From NCBI RefSeq assembly GCF_014648895.1, contig NZ_BMRZ01000002.1:372001-436000 (forward strand): 64,000 nucleotides of DNA, given 5' to 3'. The notes under the pieces were generated by a model. That model was not told the origin of the DNA, ran no database searches, and worked only from the letters and a program-made list of their open reading frames with translations. The position numbers were made by a program, and so were the translations under genes. The DNA comes from Streptomyces tanashiensis. GTDB lineage: Bacteria > Actinomycetota > Actinomycetes > Streptomycetales > Streptomycetaceae. Of the stretch, positions 26,386-34,839 are shown in pieces. Positions within the stretch are counted from its first letter, which is position 1, and the number at the start of each line of letters is the position of its first letter.

Positions 26386-26455
26386 GTCACACACCCTGTC
26401 GTCGAGTCCTTCCCGGTGATGAATGCCCGGGAACACCTCGATCGAACACGACCCT

Positions 26456-26468
26456 GACCGTTAAGGTC
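26456..26468. promoter_or_regulatory. Inverted repeat GACC-GTTAA-GGTC between divergent genes
   Basis: A short perfect inverted repeat in the promoter region shared by the saccharopine-dehydrogenase-like gene and the TetR gene; a possible TetR operator core. Confidence 0.3.
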
Positions 26469-26505
26469 TACAGCGTTGGCATAAGGACGGCGAGGTGGTG
26501 GCGCG

Positions 26506-27228
26506 ATGCCGAAGAAGGTGGTTCCGGAGGGGGAACGGCGCAGACGGCGGCCGACCCGGCAGGGCACCGTCCTGTCGGAGAAGCTGATCGTGGAGACCGC
26601 GCTGCGGATGCTGCGGGAGCACGGCGGTGCCGGACTCACCGCGCGCCGGCTCGGGGCCGCCCTCGGTGCCGACCCGAGCACCGTGTACCGCTACTTCGCC
26701 GGCCTGGACGGTCTGACCAGGGCCATCGGCGAGGAGCTGATGGGGCGGGCGCTGGACAGCTGGACGGCCACCGGGGAGTGGCGTGCCGACCTGCGGTCCC
26801 TGGGCCTGGCCGTCCACGCCTCCTACCTCGCCCACCCCCAGGCCGCGCTGCTGACGGCGAGCCGCGTCACCGGCCGTCCCCGGGAGATCGAGGTGGACGA
26901 GACGATCCTCGGGATCCTGCGCGGTGCGGGCTTCGGCGACGCGGACGCCGTCGGGGTGTACCACGCCTTCATCGACCTGGCGCTGGCCTTCGCCGCCCTG
27001 GACGCGGGCGCGCTGGCCATCAAGGACGAGGTCAGGGAGGCCGACGAGCACATGTGGACCTCCACCTATGCCCGGCTGCCCGCCGAGACCCATCCGCACA
27101 TCGCCGCCACGGCGCGTCTGCTGGCGGAGCGGATGAACGACAGCGCCTATCCGGTCGTCCTCGACACGCTCCTGGGCCGGGCGGAGGGGCAGCTGGCCGC
27201 GACCCGGAAGCGGGCCGCGGCCCCGTGA
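26506..27228 (+). CDS. TetR-family transcriptional regulator
   Basis: A 240-residue regulator. The HTH is at residues about 25-75 (LSEKLIVETALRMLREHGGAGLTARRLGAALGADPSTVYRYFAGLDGL), followed by an all-helical ligand domain with a TetR_C-like pattern (RADLRSLGLAVHASYLAHPQAALLTASRVTG). The N-terminus has a basic tail with RRRRRPTRQ, seen in many actinobacterial TetR proteins. It is divergent from the saccharopine-dehydrogenase-like gene, which is the likely target. Ligand unknown. Confidence 0.92.
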   Translation: MPKKVVPEGERRRRRPTRQGTVLSEKLIVETALRMLREHGGAGLTARRLGAALGADPSTVYRYFAGLDGLTRAIGEELMGRALDSWTATGEWRADLRSLGLAVHASYLAHPQAALLTASRVTGRPREIEVDETILGILRGAGFGDADAVGVYHAFIDLALAFAALDAGALAIKDEVREADEHMWTSTYARLPAETHPHIAATARLLAERMNDSAYPVVLDTLLGRAEGQLAATRKRAAAP

Positions 27229-27324
27229 GTCCCCGTGCCGGGCGCGTGCGCCGCCCGCGACCATCGCGGCGGCGGCGTCGCGGCCGGACGCGTGGGTCCG
27301 GGGGCCGTGGCCTAGAGTGCCGGT

Positions 27325-27723
27325 GTGCCGTCGTACAGCATTGGGCAGGCCGCGCAGCTGCTCGGAGTGAGTTCGGAGACCGTTCGCCGGTGGGCGGACG
27401 GCGGCAAGCTCGGCATGGAACGCGACGGTTCCGGCAAGCGCACGATCGACGGGGTGGCGCTGGCCCGCTTCGCGGCGGAGCGCGGGGCGGGGCTGCACGC
27501 CGTGCCCGAGGACGACGTGCCGACGTCCGTGCGGAACTCGTTCGTCGGGATCGTGACCGCGGTACGGGTCGACGACGTCGCGGCGCAGGTCGAGGTCCAG
27601 TCCGGGCCGCACCGTCTGGTGTCGCTGGTGACGCGCGAGGCCGTCGAGGAGCTGGCTCTGGAGGTCGGTGTCACGGTCACCGCGCGCGTGAAGTCGACCA
27701 GCGTGCACATCGACCTTCCCTGA
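27325..27723 (+). CDS. HTH-TOBE molybdate-responsive regulator-like protein (copy 1)
   Basis: A 132-residue protein: residues 1-55 are a MerR/excisionase-type helix-turn-helix (YSIGQAAQLLGVSSETVRRWADGGKLG), residues about 68-132 a single TOBE/Mop domain (RNSFVGIVTAVRVDDVAAQVEVQSGPHRLVSLVTREAVEELALEVG...ARVKSTSVHID). TOBE domains bind molybdate or tungstate, so this looks like a minimal Mo sensor, a short analogue of ModE. The GTG start is 6 nt after a TAGAGT -10-like box (27313-27318), so translation is probably leaderless. A close paralogue lies at 29574. Confidence 0.87.
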   Translation: MPSYSIGQAAQLLGVSSETVRRWADGGKLGMERDGSGKRTIDGVALARFAAERGAGLHAVPEDDVPTSVRNSFVGIVTAVRVDDVAAQVEVQSGPHRLVSLVTREAVEELALEVGVTVTARVKSTSVHIDLP

Positions 27724-27777
27724 GACCTCCGCCTCCCCGTCCCGCGCCTCCCTCGGGGCGGAACACCGACCTCCCTC

Positions 27778-29304
27778 TCAGCGGCAGAGCAGGGCCGCCC
27801 TCAGGTCGAGTTTGTGGTCCAGGCGGGAGAGGTCCCGGCCGGTCAGGGCCTGGATGCGGTCGATGCGGTAGTGGACGGTGTTCACGTGCAGGTGCAGGGC
27901 CTCCGCGGTCCTGGCCCAGGAGCAGTTGTGCGCCAGGAAGACCTCCAGGGTCTCCAGGAGGGTCGCGTTCGAGCTCCGGCCGGCGCGCAGGAGCGGGCCG
28001 AGGACGGTGTCCAGGTACACCGCCCGCACGTCGGCGGGGATGCCGGCGAGGAGCGTCCTGAGGTCGGCGAGGTCTCCCAGGCGTGCCACCCCCGCCGCCG
28101 GTGCCGTCGAGCGGGCGCCGGCGAGGGCGTAGCGGGCCTGGGCGAGGGCGCCCCTGAGGTCGGCGGGCCTGCGGACGGGGTCGCTGACGCCGGCGTGCAG
28201 GGCGGCGCCGGGGCGGCAGGCGTGGAGCAGCGGCCACACCTCGCGGAGCCGTGCCGCCACCTGCCCGCCCGGGTCCGGCTCGTGCGCGAGCACCGCGACG
28301 GCTTCCCCCTCCGCGCGGCCGGCGGCGGCGAACGCGACCGCCCTCTGGTGGCGCAGCGCCTCGGTGAGGGCCGCGGCGGCGTCGCCCCGGTCCTCCGAGT
28401 TTCCCGAGGACGCGACGACCACGGTGTACGCCGGGGCGTCGGCGAGGCCGCACGAACGGAGCGCCTCCTCCAGCGCGTTCACCTCCCCGTACGCCGCGCT
28501 CACCCGGGTCACGAGCTCCTCGTGAGCCTCTCTGCGGGGTGCGGTCCGCCGGTCCTGGCGGCGGCGGTGACGGCCGACCAGCTCGCCGATCTCGTGCAGG
28601 ATCCGGGGCGGCACGTGGTCGTCCTCCGGCAGGTGCAGGTACCAGGTGTCGAAGACGCTGTCGTCGGCCTCGATCCGCACGCTCGTGCCGTGCCGGCCGC
28701 GCAGCGCCTCCACGGCGCGCCGCGCCGGGAGTTCCGGCGCCGTCGCGGTCCGGGCGACCGTCCGCCCGCTGCCGGTGAGCAGGTGGCAGGCGGGCGTGCC
28801 GAGGTGGGCGAAGGCGAGGTCGAGCAGTTCGGCCGCCGCCGCGCCGCGTTCCAGGGCTCGGTCGAGGTCGACGCGGACGTTCTCCGGCAGCGCGTAGTGG
28901 TCCGTGGGGCGACGGCTGAGCTCGCCCCACTGCCGCAGGTAGACGGCCTCGGTGATCGCCCGGAAGCTGGTGTGCGCCGGGACGGCGAGCAGGGCGATCC
29001 GGTGGCTGCGGCAGGCGTCCGCGAGCTCGGCGGGCACCTCGCCGTGGGTCTCCTCCCCGGCGAGCAGGGCCACCGCGCCGGCCTCGCGCAGGGCGGAGAC
29101 GAACCGTTCGGTCTTGGCCGGATCGCCGTCGCGCGCCCACCAGACGAGGCCGCTGAGCACGATCTCACCCGCCTGGAGAAACCTCGCCGGGTCCTCGAGA
29201 TCGGTCGCCGTCACGCCGCCGATCTCCTGGCCCAGCAGCGCCTCGTCTCCCCAGACGAGGGAGAGGTCGAGACGGTCGAGGCGTAGAAGGTGATCGACCT
29301 GCAT
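27778..29304 (-). CDS. PucR-family transcriptional regulator
   Basis: A 508-residue regulator with the PucR N-terminal domain (residues 10-130: LSLVWGDEALLGQEIGGVTATDLEDPARFL...EIVLSGLVWW), a central GGDEF-like region and the C-terminal HTH_30 (LLETLEVFLAHNCSWARTAEALHLHVNTVHYRIDRIQALTGRDL). PucR proteins control purine or other nitrogen catabolism in Bacillus and many actinobacterial pathways. It is placed between two HTH-TOBE genes in the molybdenum island; since molybdoenzymes such as xanthine dehydrogenase serve purine catabolism, a functional link is conceivable but not shown. Confidence 0.9.
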   Translation of the reverse strand: MQVDHLLRLDRLDLSLVWGDEALLGQEIGGVTATDLEDPARFLQAGEIVLSGLVWWARDGDPAKTERFVSALREAGAVALLAGEETHGEVPAELADACRSHRIALLAVPAHTSFRAITEAVYLRQWGELSRRPTDHYALPENVRVDLDRALERGAAAAELLDLAFAHLGTPACHLLTGSGRTVARTATAPELPARRAVEALRGRHGTSVRIEADDSVFDTWYLHLPEDDHVPPRILHEIGELVGRHRRRQDRRTAPRREAHEELVTRVSAAYGEVNALEEALRSCGLADAPAYTVVVASSGNSEDRGDAAAALTEALRHQRAVAFAAAGRAEGEAVAVLAHEPDPGGQVAARLREVWPLLHACRPGAALHAGVSDPVRRPADLRGALAQARYALAGARSTAPAAGVARLGDLADLRTLLAGIPADVRAVYLDTVLGPLLRAGRSSNATLLETLEVFLAHNCSWARTAEALHLHVNTVHYRIDRIQALTGRDLSRLDHKLDLRAALLCR

Positions 29305-29359
29305 GGGGAACTCCTTGTGTGCTCACGGACGAGGTCCGCCCTTCACATTCACCAGGCGA

Positions 29360-29372
29360 ATGCGAGACGCAT
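29360..29372. promoter_or_regulatory. Inverted repeat ATGCG-AGA-CGCAT upstream of PucR gene
   Basis: A perfect 5-bp inverted repeat 56 bp before the PucR start codon, overlapping a second arm pair CATTC/GAATG (29346-29362). Position suits autoregulation. Confidence 0.4.
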
Positions 29373-29536
29373 CATCGTAGATGCCAAGCCAGGGCGACGA
29401 AATACCTCTCGGATGTTCCCCCAGGAACGGACGCTCGGGGATGGAGGATCTTCACGAGCCTCGGCGGTCTCCCCGCTTCCCCTCGTACTTTCCTCCGAGC
29501 GCCCTCTCATTCGCGATGGAGGGTCGTACGGGCTTG

Positions 29537-29574
29537 TTGCAGATGAGAGGCAGAGCGCCCTACGGTGTGGCACA
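29537..29574 (+). promoter_or_regulatory. Sigma70-like promoter of HTH-TOBE copy 2, leaderless transcript
   Basis: A -35 box TTGCAG (29537-29542), 18-bp spacer and -10 box TACGGT (29561-29566) place the transcription start at or next to the ATG at 29574; there is no Shine-Dalgarno sequence. Confidence 0.6.
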
Positions 29575-29963
29575 TGCAGTCCTACACGATCGGGCAGGCC
29601 GCACGGTTGCTGGGCGTGAGCCCCGACACCGCGCGGCGCTGGGCGGACGCCGGCCGGGTCGCGACCCACCGCGACGAGAGCGGCCGGCGCGTCATCGACG
29701 GCAAGTCGCTCGCCGCGTTCTCCATGGAGATCGCCCAGAGCGGCGACGACGACGCGTCCTACACCTCGGCGCGCAACGCCTTCCCGGGCATCGTGACCGG
29801 GATCAGGCTCGGTGACATCGCGGCCCAGGTCACCATCCAGGCCGGACCGCACCGCCTGGTCTCCCTCCTCACCCGTGAGGCCGTGGAGGAGCTGGGACTG
29901 GAAGTCGGCATGCAGGCCACCGCCCGCGTGAAATCGACCAGCGTGCACATCGACCGCACCTGA
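29574..29963 (+). CDS. HTH-TOBE molybdate-responsive regulator-like protein (copy 2)
   Basis: A 129-residue protein closely similar to that at 27325: HTH (YTIGQAARLLGVSPDTARRWADAGRV) plus one TOBE domain (RNAFPGIVTGIRLGDIAAQVTIQAGPHRLVSLLTREAVEELGLEVG...ARVKSTSVHID). The ATG is chosen over an upstream GTG at 29565 because the -10 box overlaps that GTG. It lies 93 nt upstream of modA on the same strand, so it may sense molybdate and control the uptake operon, or be part of it. Confidence 0.87.
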   Translation: MQSYTIGQAARLLGVSPDTARRWADAGRVATHRDESGRRVIDGKSLAAFSMEIAQSGDDDASYTSARNAFPGIVTGIRLGDIAAQVTIQAGPHRLVSLLTREAVEELGLEVGMQATARVKSTSVHIDRT

Positions 29964-30056
29964 CCACCCCTCACGCAGTACCGCAGGAACTTCGGCCGTC
30001 GGCGCGGCCGGCCTCCCACCGCACTTTCCGTTCGTCCCCAAGGAGATCAGACCCTC

Positions 30057-30872
30057 ATGTCCCTCACCCTCACGCCCGCCAGACGCCGTACGGCCGCCGC
30101 CGTCCTCACCGCGGCCCTGCTCGTCCCGCTCGCGGCCTGTTCGAGCGACGACACCAAGAACGACACCAACGGTTCGACGGCCTCCGGCTCCGCGAGCGCC
30201 GCCCCCCAGGCGAACCTCACGGTCCTCGCCGCGGCCTCCCTCACCGACGTCTTCAAGACGGCCGGCGCCGCCTACGAGAAGTCCCACCCGGGCACGAAGG
30301 TCACCTTCTCCTTCGCCGGCTCGCAGGAGCTCGTCGCCCAGGTCGCGCAGGGCTCCCCCGCCGACGTCCTGGTCACCGCCGACACCAAGAGCATGGACAA
30401 GGTGAAGGCCGACACCGGCACCCCGGCGATCATCGCGAAGAACCGCCTCGTCATCGCGACCGGCAAGGGCAACCCCTTCAAGGTCGACGAGCTCAAGGAC
30501 CTCGCGGACACCAAGCTCAAGGTCGTCCTCGCCGCGCCCGAGGTGCCGGCCGGCAAGTACAGCAAGAAGGTCCTCGACGCCCAGAAGATCACCGTGAAGC
30601 CGGTCTCCCAGGAGCCGAACGTCCGCGCGGTGCTCAGCAAGGTCGAGCTCGGCGAGGCCGACGCCGGACTCGTCTACAAGACCGACGCCGAGAGCGCCAA
30701 GGACAAGGTCGCGGCCGTCGAGATCCCCGACGCGCAGAACGCGATCGCGCAGTACCCGGCCGCCACGCTGAAGGACTCGAAGAACGCCGAGGCCGCCGCC
30801 GCGTTCGTCGCCTGGCTGTCCTCGCCGGAGGGCCAGAAGATCCTCCAGGACGCGGGCTTCCAGAAGCCGTAA
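30057..30872 (+). CDS. modA: Molybdate ABC transporter substrate-binding lipoprotein ModA
   Basis: A 271-residue lipoprotein precursor with lipobox LAAC (Cys28) after a hydrophobic signal. The mature part starts with a Ser/Thr/Asn-rich linker, then LTVLAAASLTDVFKTAG, KVTFSFAGSQELVAQVAQGSPADVLVTAD, KNRLVIATGKGNPF and a C-terminal AAAFVAWLSSPEGQKILQDAGF, all typical of ModA. It captures molybdate or tungstate outside the membrane and delivers it to ModBC. The start has AAGGAG. A hairpin follows the gene and separates it from modBC. Confidence 0.95.
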   Translation: MSLTLTPARRRTAAAVLTAALLVPLAACSSDDTKNDTNGSTASGSASAAPQANLTVLAAASLTDVFKTAGAAYEKSHPGTKVTFSFAGSQELVAQVAQGSPADVLVTADTKSMDKVKADTGTPAIIAKNRLVIATGKGNPFKVDELKDLADTKLKVVLAAPEVPAGKYSKKVLDAQKITVKPVSQEPNVRAVLSKVELGEADAGLVYKTDAESAKDKVAAVEIPDAQNAIAQYPAATLKDSKNAEAAAAFVAWLSSPEGQKILQDAGFQKP

Positions 30873-30894
30873 CGTCCAGGGTCGTTCGGATCGC

Positions 30895-30931
30895 GAGGGG
30901 CTGTCCGTCTCGGGGGAACGGACAGCCCCTC
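30895..30931. terminator. 14-bp hairpin between modA and modBC
   Basis: A perfect 14-bp stem (30895-30908 with 30918-30931; GAGGGGCTGTCCGT and complement) with a 9-nt loop. It follows modA by 22 nt and precedes modBC by about 33 nt; with no U tract it may act as a partial terminator or protect the modA 3' end, giving more binding protein than permease. Confidence 0.75.
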
Positions 30932-30964
30932 GTCCTCATGTCTCCATCTCTGCGGGGTCGCTCG

Positions 30965-32929
30965 ATGAAAGAAACAGGCACGCGTAGGACGGGTGCCCGT
31001 CCGCCGCTGACACTGATCGTGCCCGCGTTGCTGGCCGTGGCGTTCCTGACGATGCCCCTGATCGGGATCCTCGTACGGACCGAATGGGGCGAGCTCGCCG
31101 GGCATCTGAGCTCACCGGGCACCGTCCAGGCTCTGAAGCTCTCCCTGCTCGTCTCCTTCTGGGCGCTCGGGCTCTCGCTGCTGCTCGGGGTGCCCCTGGC
31201 GTGGCTGCTCGCCCGCGTGCGGTTCCCCGGCAAGGCGCTCGTGCGCTCGCTCGTGCTGCTGCCCATGGTCCTGCCGCCCACCGTCGGCGGTGTCGCGCTG
31301 CTCCTCGCCTTCGGCCGGCGCGGTCTCCTCGGGCCGTGGCTGGAGTCGACGTTCGGGATCACCCTCCCGTTCCACACCTCGGGTGCCGTCCTCGCGGCCA
31401 CGTTCGTCGCCATGCCGTTCCTGGTCATCAGCCTGGAGGGCGCGCTCGGCGGACTGCGGCCGCGGTACGAGGAGACGGCCGCCTCGCTCGGCGCCTCGCC
31501 GGTGCGGGTGTTCTTCACCGTCACGCTGCCGATGGTGGCCCCAGGCGTCGTCGCCGGAGCCGCCCTCACCTGGGCGCGGGCGCTGGGCGAGTTCGGCGCG
31601 ACCATCACCTTCGCCGGCAATCTCCCCGGCACCACCCAGACCCTTCCCCTCCAGGTCTACCTGCTGCTCCAGGACGAACCCGAGGCGGCCACCTCCGTCT
31701 CCCTGCTCCTGCTCGCCATCGCCATGGGTGTGCTCATCGCCCTGCGCGGACGCTGGACCGGCACCCCCGTCGAGCGGAGGTCCCGGCCCGCCCCCGAACC
31801 CGCCGCCGGCACAGCGGCCGAGCCGGCCTTCGCGGAGCCGTCGTCCGACTCCCCCTCCCCCTCTCCGTCCCCCGAGACGGACGTGGCCGGGGGGCGCTGG
31901 TCCCTGCATGCCGAGGTCACCGGCTTCACCCGCCTCACCCTCGACGCCGAACCGGGCACCACCATCGCCGTCGTCGGCCCCAACGGCGCCGGGAAGACCA
32001 CACTGCTCCGGGCCCTCCTGGGCCTCACCCCCCGGGCGCACGCGGACCTCACCCTCGGCGGCACCGACGTCACCGGCCTGCCGCCGCACCGGCGGCGCGT
32101 CGCGTGGGTGCCGCAGGACGGCGCCCTCTTCCCGCACCTGTCGGCGCTCGCCAACACGGCGTACGGCCTGAGGGCGCAGGGTGTCGCCCGCGCGGCGGCG
32201 CGGCGCGAGGCGCAGCGCTGGCTCGACCTGCTCGGCGTCGGCCACCTCGCCCATCGTCGGCCCGGCCAGTTGTCCGGCGGTCAGGCCCAGCGGGTCGCGC
32301 TCGCCCGGGCGCTCGCCGCCCGCCCGCGGCTCCTCGTCCTCGACGAGCCACTCGCGGCCCTCGACCAGACCACCCGCGGCCATGTACGCCACACGCTGCG
32401 CACCCACCTCACGCGGTTCGGCGGTGTCTGCCTCATCGTGACGCACGACCCCGTCGAGGCCGTCTCGCTCGCCGACCGCGTCCTCGTCCTCGACGAGGGC
32501 CGTGCGCTCCAGGACGACAGCCCCGCCGAGGTGACGCGCCACCCGCGCTCCCCCTGGGTGGCGCGCATGCTCGGCCGCAACGCCTGGCCCGGCACCGCCA
32601 CTCCGGACGGCCTCGCGCTGGAGGACGGCGGCACCCTGGTCGCGGCGGATCCGCCGCCGGCCGGCACCCCGGCGCTCGCGATCGTGGCGCCCGAGGCGGT
32701 GTCCGTCCACCGCGAGAAGCCCGCAGGCAGCCCCCGTAACGTCTGGCCCGGAACCGTACGCGAGATCACCGCGAGCGGCAGCCGGCTGCGGGTCCTGGTC
32801 ACCTCCGACGCCGCCCCCGACCTCGTCGCCGAGATCACCCCGCAGGCCGCCGCCGAACTCGGCCTCGCCGACGGGGTGTCCGTCTGGACCAGCGTCAAGG
32901 CGACCGAGGCGACGGTCGTCACCCTCTGA
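30965..32929 (+). CDS. modBC: Fused molybdate ABC transporter permease-ATPase ModBC
   Basis: About 654 residues. The N-terminal ModB part (1-270) has six membrane helices and the permease EAA loop in EETAASLGASPVRVFFTVTLPMVAPGVVAGAALTWARALGEFGA. After a Pro/Ser-rich linker (about 270-300) comes the ModC ATPase: Walker A GPNGAGKTT, signature LSGGQAQRVALARAL, Walker B LLVLDEPLAALD and switch His in VTHD. The C-terminal 110 residues include a TOBE domain (NVWPGTVREITASGSRLRVLV...ATVVTL). The ATG at 30965 gives the shorter form; an ATG at 30938 adds 9 residues. Fusions of this kind are known in actinobacteria. Confidence 0.93.
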   Translation: MKETGTRRTGARPPLTLIVPALLAVAFLTMPLIGILVRTEWGELAGHLSSPGTVQALKLSLLVSFWALGLSLLLGVPLAWLLARVRFPGKALVRSLVLLPMVLPPTVGGVALLLAFGRRGLLGPWLESTFGITLPFHTSGAVLAATFVAMPFLVISLEGALGGLRPRYEETAASLGASPVRVFFTVTLPMVAPGVVAGAALTWARALGEFGATITFAGNLPGTTQTLPLQVYLLLQDEPEAATSVSLLLLAIAMGVLIALRGRWTGTPVERRSRPAPEPAAGTAAEPAFAEPSSDSPSPSPSPETDVAGGRWSLHAEVTGFTRLTLDAEPGTTIAVVGPNGAGKTTLLRALLGLTPRAHADLTLGGTDVTGLPPHRRRVAWVPQDGALFPHLSALANTAYGLRAQGVARAAARREAQRWLDLLGVGHLAHRRPGQLSGGQAQRVALARALAARPRLLVLDEPLAALDQTTRGHVRHTLRTHLTRFGGVCLIVTHDPVEAVSLADRVLVLDEGRALQDDSPAEVTRHPRSPWVARMLGRNAWPGTATPDGLALEDGGTLVAADPPPAGTPALAIVAPEAVSVHREKPAGSPRNVWPGTVREITASGSRLRVLVTSDAAPDLVAEITPQAAAELGLADGVSVWTSVKATEATVVTL

Positions 32930-32978
32930 CCGTCCCGGCACGGGCGATCAGACGGTGCGGCCCGACAGCCGCGACCGC

Positions 32979-32994
32979 GCGCTCGGGGGAGCGC
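32979..32994. terminator. Small hairpin between convergent modBC and moeA
   Basis: GCGCTC-GGGG-GAGCGC forms a 6-bp stem with a 4-nt loop, followed by further GCCGGC repeats; a likely terminator for one or both convergent genes. Confidence 0.45.
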
Positions 32995-33030
32995 CGGCAG
33001 CGGCGCCGGCTCCGGTCCCGACGCCCGTAC

Positions 33031-34224
33031 TCACGCTCCCGGAAGGAGGAGCGGTGCAGGGTCGCCGTCGGCCCAGTCCGGAGGGAGCGCGGCGAGCGCG
33101 TCACCCACGGCCGCCCCGCGCAGGAACGCGGCGCGATGACCGGCGACGATGCCGCACTCGCCGCCGGACCACGCGACGGGCACCAGCCGGGTGTGCCCCG
33201 GCATCGCCTTCGCCCGCCCGCGCACGGGCATCAGGGGAAGACGGGCGAGCGGACGTCCCGACAGGCCCGCCATCAGCGGACCCAGGAGGGTCCGGGCCGC
33301 GACGAGGGCCGCGTACGGATTCCCGGGGAGCCCCACCACCCAGCGCGCGGTGGGCAGTTCCGCGAGGAGCATGGGGTGACCCGGCCGGCAGGCGACGGTG
33401 TCGACCTCCCTGCGGGCGGCGCTGTCGGCGAGCAGCCGGCGCAGCTGGTCGGTGCGGCCGACCGAGGTCGATCCGGTGACGACGACGATGTCGGCGTTCC
33501 CGATACGCCGGAACTCCCCGGCCAGCCGGTCGGGGGCGTCCGGCACGTGACGCAACGCGACCGTCTCGCCTCCGAGTTCGGCGACCAGAGCGGGGAGAAG
33601 CGGCCCGAGGGCGTCCCGTACGCGCCCCGGGGCGGGGGTTCCGGCCCGGTCCAGTTCGTCTCCCGTGACGAGCACGGCGACGCGTGGTCGCGGCCGTACG
33701 GCGACGGTGTCGTGTGCGCCGGTGGCGGCCAGCCCGATGAGCGCCGGTCCGATCCGGGTCCCCGTGGGGGCCAGGCAGTCACCCGCCTCCGCGTCCTCTC
33801 CCGTCCGCCGGATGTGCCGGCCGGGCGAGGGCACCGGTCCGGTCACCCGGTCGTCCGTGCGCGCGGCCCGCTCCAGCGGGAGCACCCCGGAGGCGCCGGG
33901 CGGGACGCGTGCGCCGGTGGAGATCTCGACGCAGTCGCCCGGCCGGAGCGCACCCGGCCACGCCCGGCCCGCGCGGGCGGTCCCCCGGAGGCGCCACGGC
34001 CCCGGGCCGGCCACGGCGAAGCCGTCCATGGCCGCCGTGTCGAAGGCGGGAAGCGGGTGGCGGGTGCGCAGGTCCTCGGCGAGGGTGAGGCCGACGGCGT
34101 CCGCCGGCGCGACCTGTCGCACGGCCATGGCCCGGGCGGCGCTGTGGGCCCGTACGCGGGCTTCCTCCCAGGTCACGGGCCGGTGAGGCGGCGATGCGGT
34201 GGATGCGCACAGGGGTGTGGCCAT
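33031..34224 (-). CDS. moeA: Molybdopterin molybdenumtransferase MoeA
   Basis: A 397-residue protein with MoeA features: VTWEEARVRAH near the N-terminus, DAVGLTLAEDLRTRHPLPAFDTAAMDGFAV, TGARVPPGA, RRTGEDAEAGD, RVAVLVTGDEL, VVVTGSTSVGRTDQL and VVGLPGNPYAALVAARTLLGPL. MoeA inserts molybdate into adenylylated molybdopterin in the last step of Mo cofactor synthesis. Two starts are possible (34224 and 34248); neither has a clear Shine-Dalgarno. The usual GGxSxGxxD motif reads GSTSVGRTD. It lies downstream of the Mop gene in the same direction and is convergent with modBC. Confidence 0.92.
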   Translation of the reverse strand: MATPLCASTASPPHRPVTWEEARVRAHSAARAMAVRQVAPADAVGLTLAEDLRTRHPLPAFDTAAMDGFAVAGPGPWRLRGTARAGRAWPGALRPGDCVEISTGARVPPGASGVLPLERAARTDDRVTGPVPSPGRHIRRTGEDAEAGDCLAPTGTRIGPALIGLAATGAHDTVAVRPRPRVAVLVTGDELDRAGTPAPGRVRDALGPLLPALVAELGGETVALRHVPDAPDRLAGEFRRIGNADIVVVTGSTSVGRTDQLRRLLADSAARREVDTVACRPGHPMLLAELPTARWVVGLPGNPYAALVAARTLLGPLMAGLSGRPLARLPLMPVRGRAKAMPGHTRLVPVAWSGGECGIVAGHRAAFLRGAAVGDALAALPPDWADGDPAPLLLPGA

Positions 34225-34368
34225 GGCTGTGTGGGGCGCGGGAGGCATTGCCTCACTGTCGGGTGGCGGTGTTTCGGGTCGTCTCCGGCCGGATGTCCGG
34301 AGCACGGCGGTCGGTTCACACGCGGTGCGGGCCGCCTGTGAGCCCGCGCGGGGCGCGTGGATACACGC

Positions 34369-34402
34369 GAGGGCCGCGTCGCCCGAGCGGGCCGCGACCC
34401 TC
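34369..34402 (-). terminator. Hairpin downstream of the Mop gene
   Basis: GAGGG (34369-34373) pairs with CCCTC (34398-34402) and encloses inner helices including GCCCG/CGGGC; it follows the Mop stop codon by about 18 nt and probably ends that transcript before moeA. Confidence 0.55.
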
Positions 34403-34419
34403 GTGTGCGGAACGTCCGG

Positions 34420-34839
34420 TCAGGCGGCGGCCAGGGAGATCTCGGTCGACTTGATCAGGGCGACGACGGAGGTGCCCGCGGCCAGGCCCAGGTCCTCGAC
34501 GGCGTCCTTGGTGATCGCGGCGGTCAACTCCCCGCCCGCGACGGAGACCTTGACCGAGCCCATGGCGCCACCGGTCGACACCTCGGTGACGGAGCCGGCG
34601 AGCTGGTTGCGGATGGAGATGCCCTGGACGGGGCCGGTCGCGAGGGCGACCTCGGTGGACTTCACCAGGGCCTTGACCGCGGAACCCTCCGCCAGGCCCA
34701 GGTCCTTGACGGCGTCGGCGGTGATGGCTGCGGTGATGTCCTGACCGCCGTCCAGGCGCACCTTCACGGACGCCATGGCCTCGCCCGTGGTGACGGCGGT
34801 GACGGTACCGGGGAGCTGGTTGCGAATGGACAGAGTCAT
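34420..34839 (-). CDS. Di-Mop molybdopterin/molybdate-binding protein (molbindin-like)
   Basis: A 139-residue protein made of two tandem TOBE/Mop domains, residues 1-66 (SIRNQLPGTVTAVTTGEAMASVKV...LVKSTEVALA) and 72-139 (SIRNQLAGSVTEVSTGGAMGSVKV...LIKSTEISLA). Such di-Mop proteins form small cages that store molybdate or tungstate in the cytosol. The ATG at 34839 has GAGG upstream and begins exactly at the first domain; the open frame extends further upstream but the extra residues do not look natural. Belongs to the molybdenum island with modA, modBC and moeA. Confidence 0.93.
   Translation of the reverse strand: MTLSIRNQLPGTVTAVTTGEAMASVKVRLDGGQDITAAITADAVKDLGLAEGSAVKALVKSTEVALATGPVQGISIRNQLAGSVTEVSTGGAMGSVKVSVAGGELTAAITKDAVEDLGLAAGTSVVALIKSTEISLAAA

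Noticed and set aside
25090..26457. 455-residue plus-strand frame over the saccharopine-dehydrogenase-like gene
   Set aside because: Off-frame antisense; the minus-strand frame has a perfect Rossmann motif and family motifs.
30634..31635. Minus-strand frame over the 3' part of modA and start of modBC
   Set aside because: Ser/Arg/Thr-rich shadow spanning a terminator hairpin.
31112..32941. 609-residue antisense frame over modBC
   Set aside because: Gly/Glu/Arg-rich shadow with no domain; the ABC transporter frame is certain.
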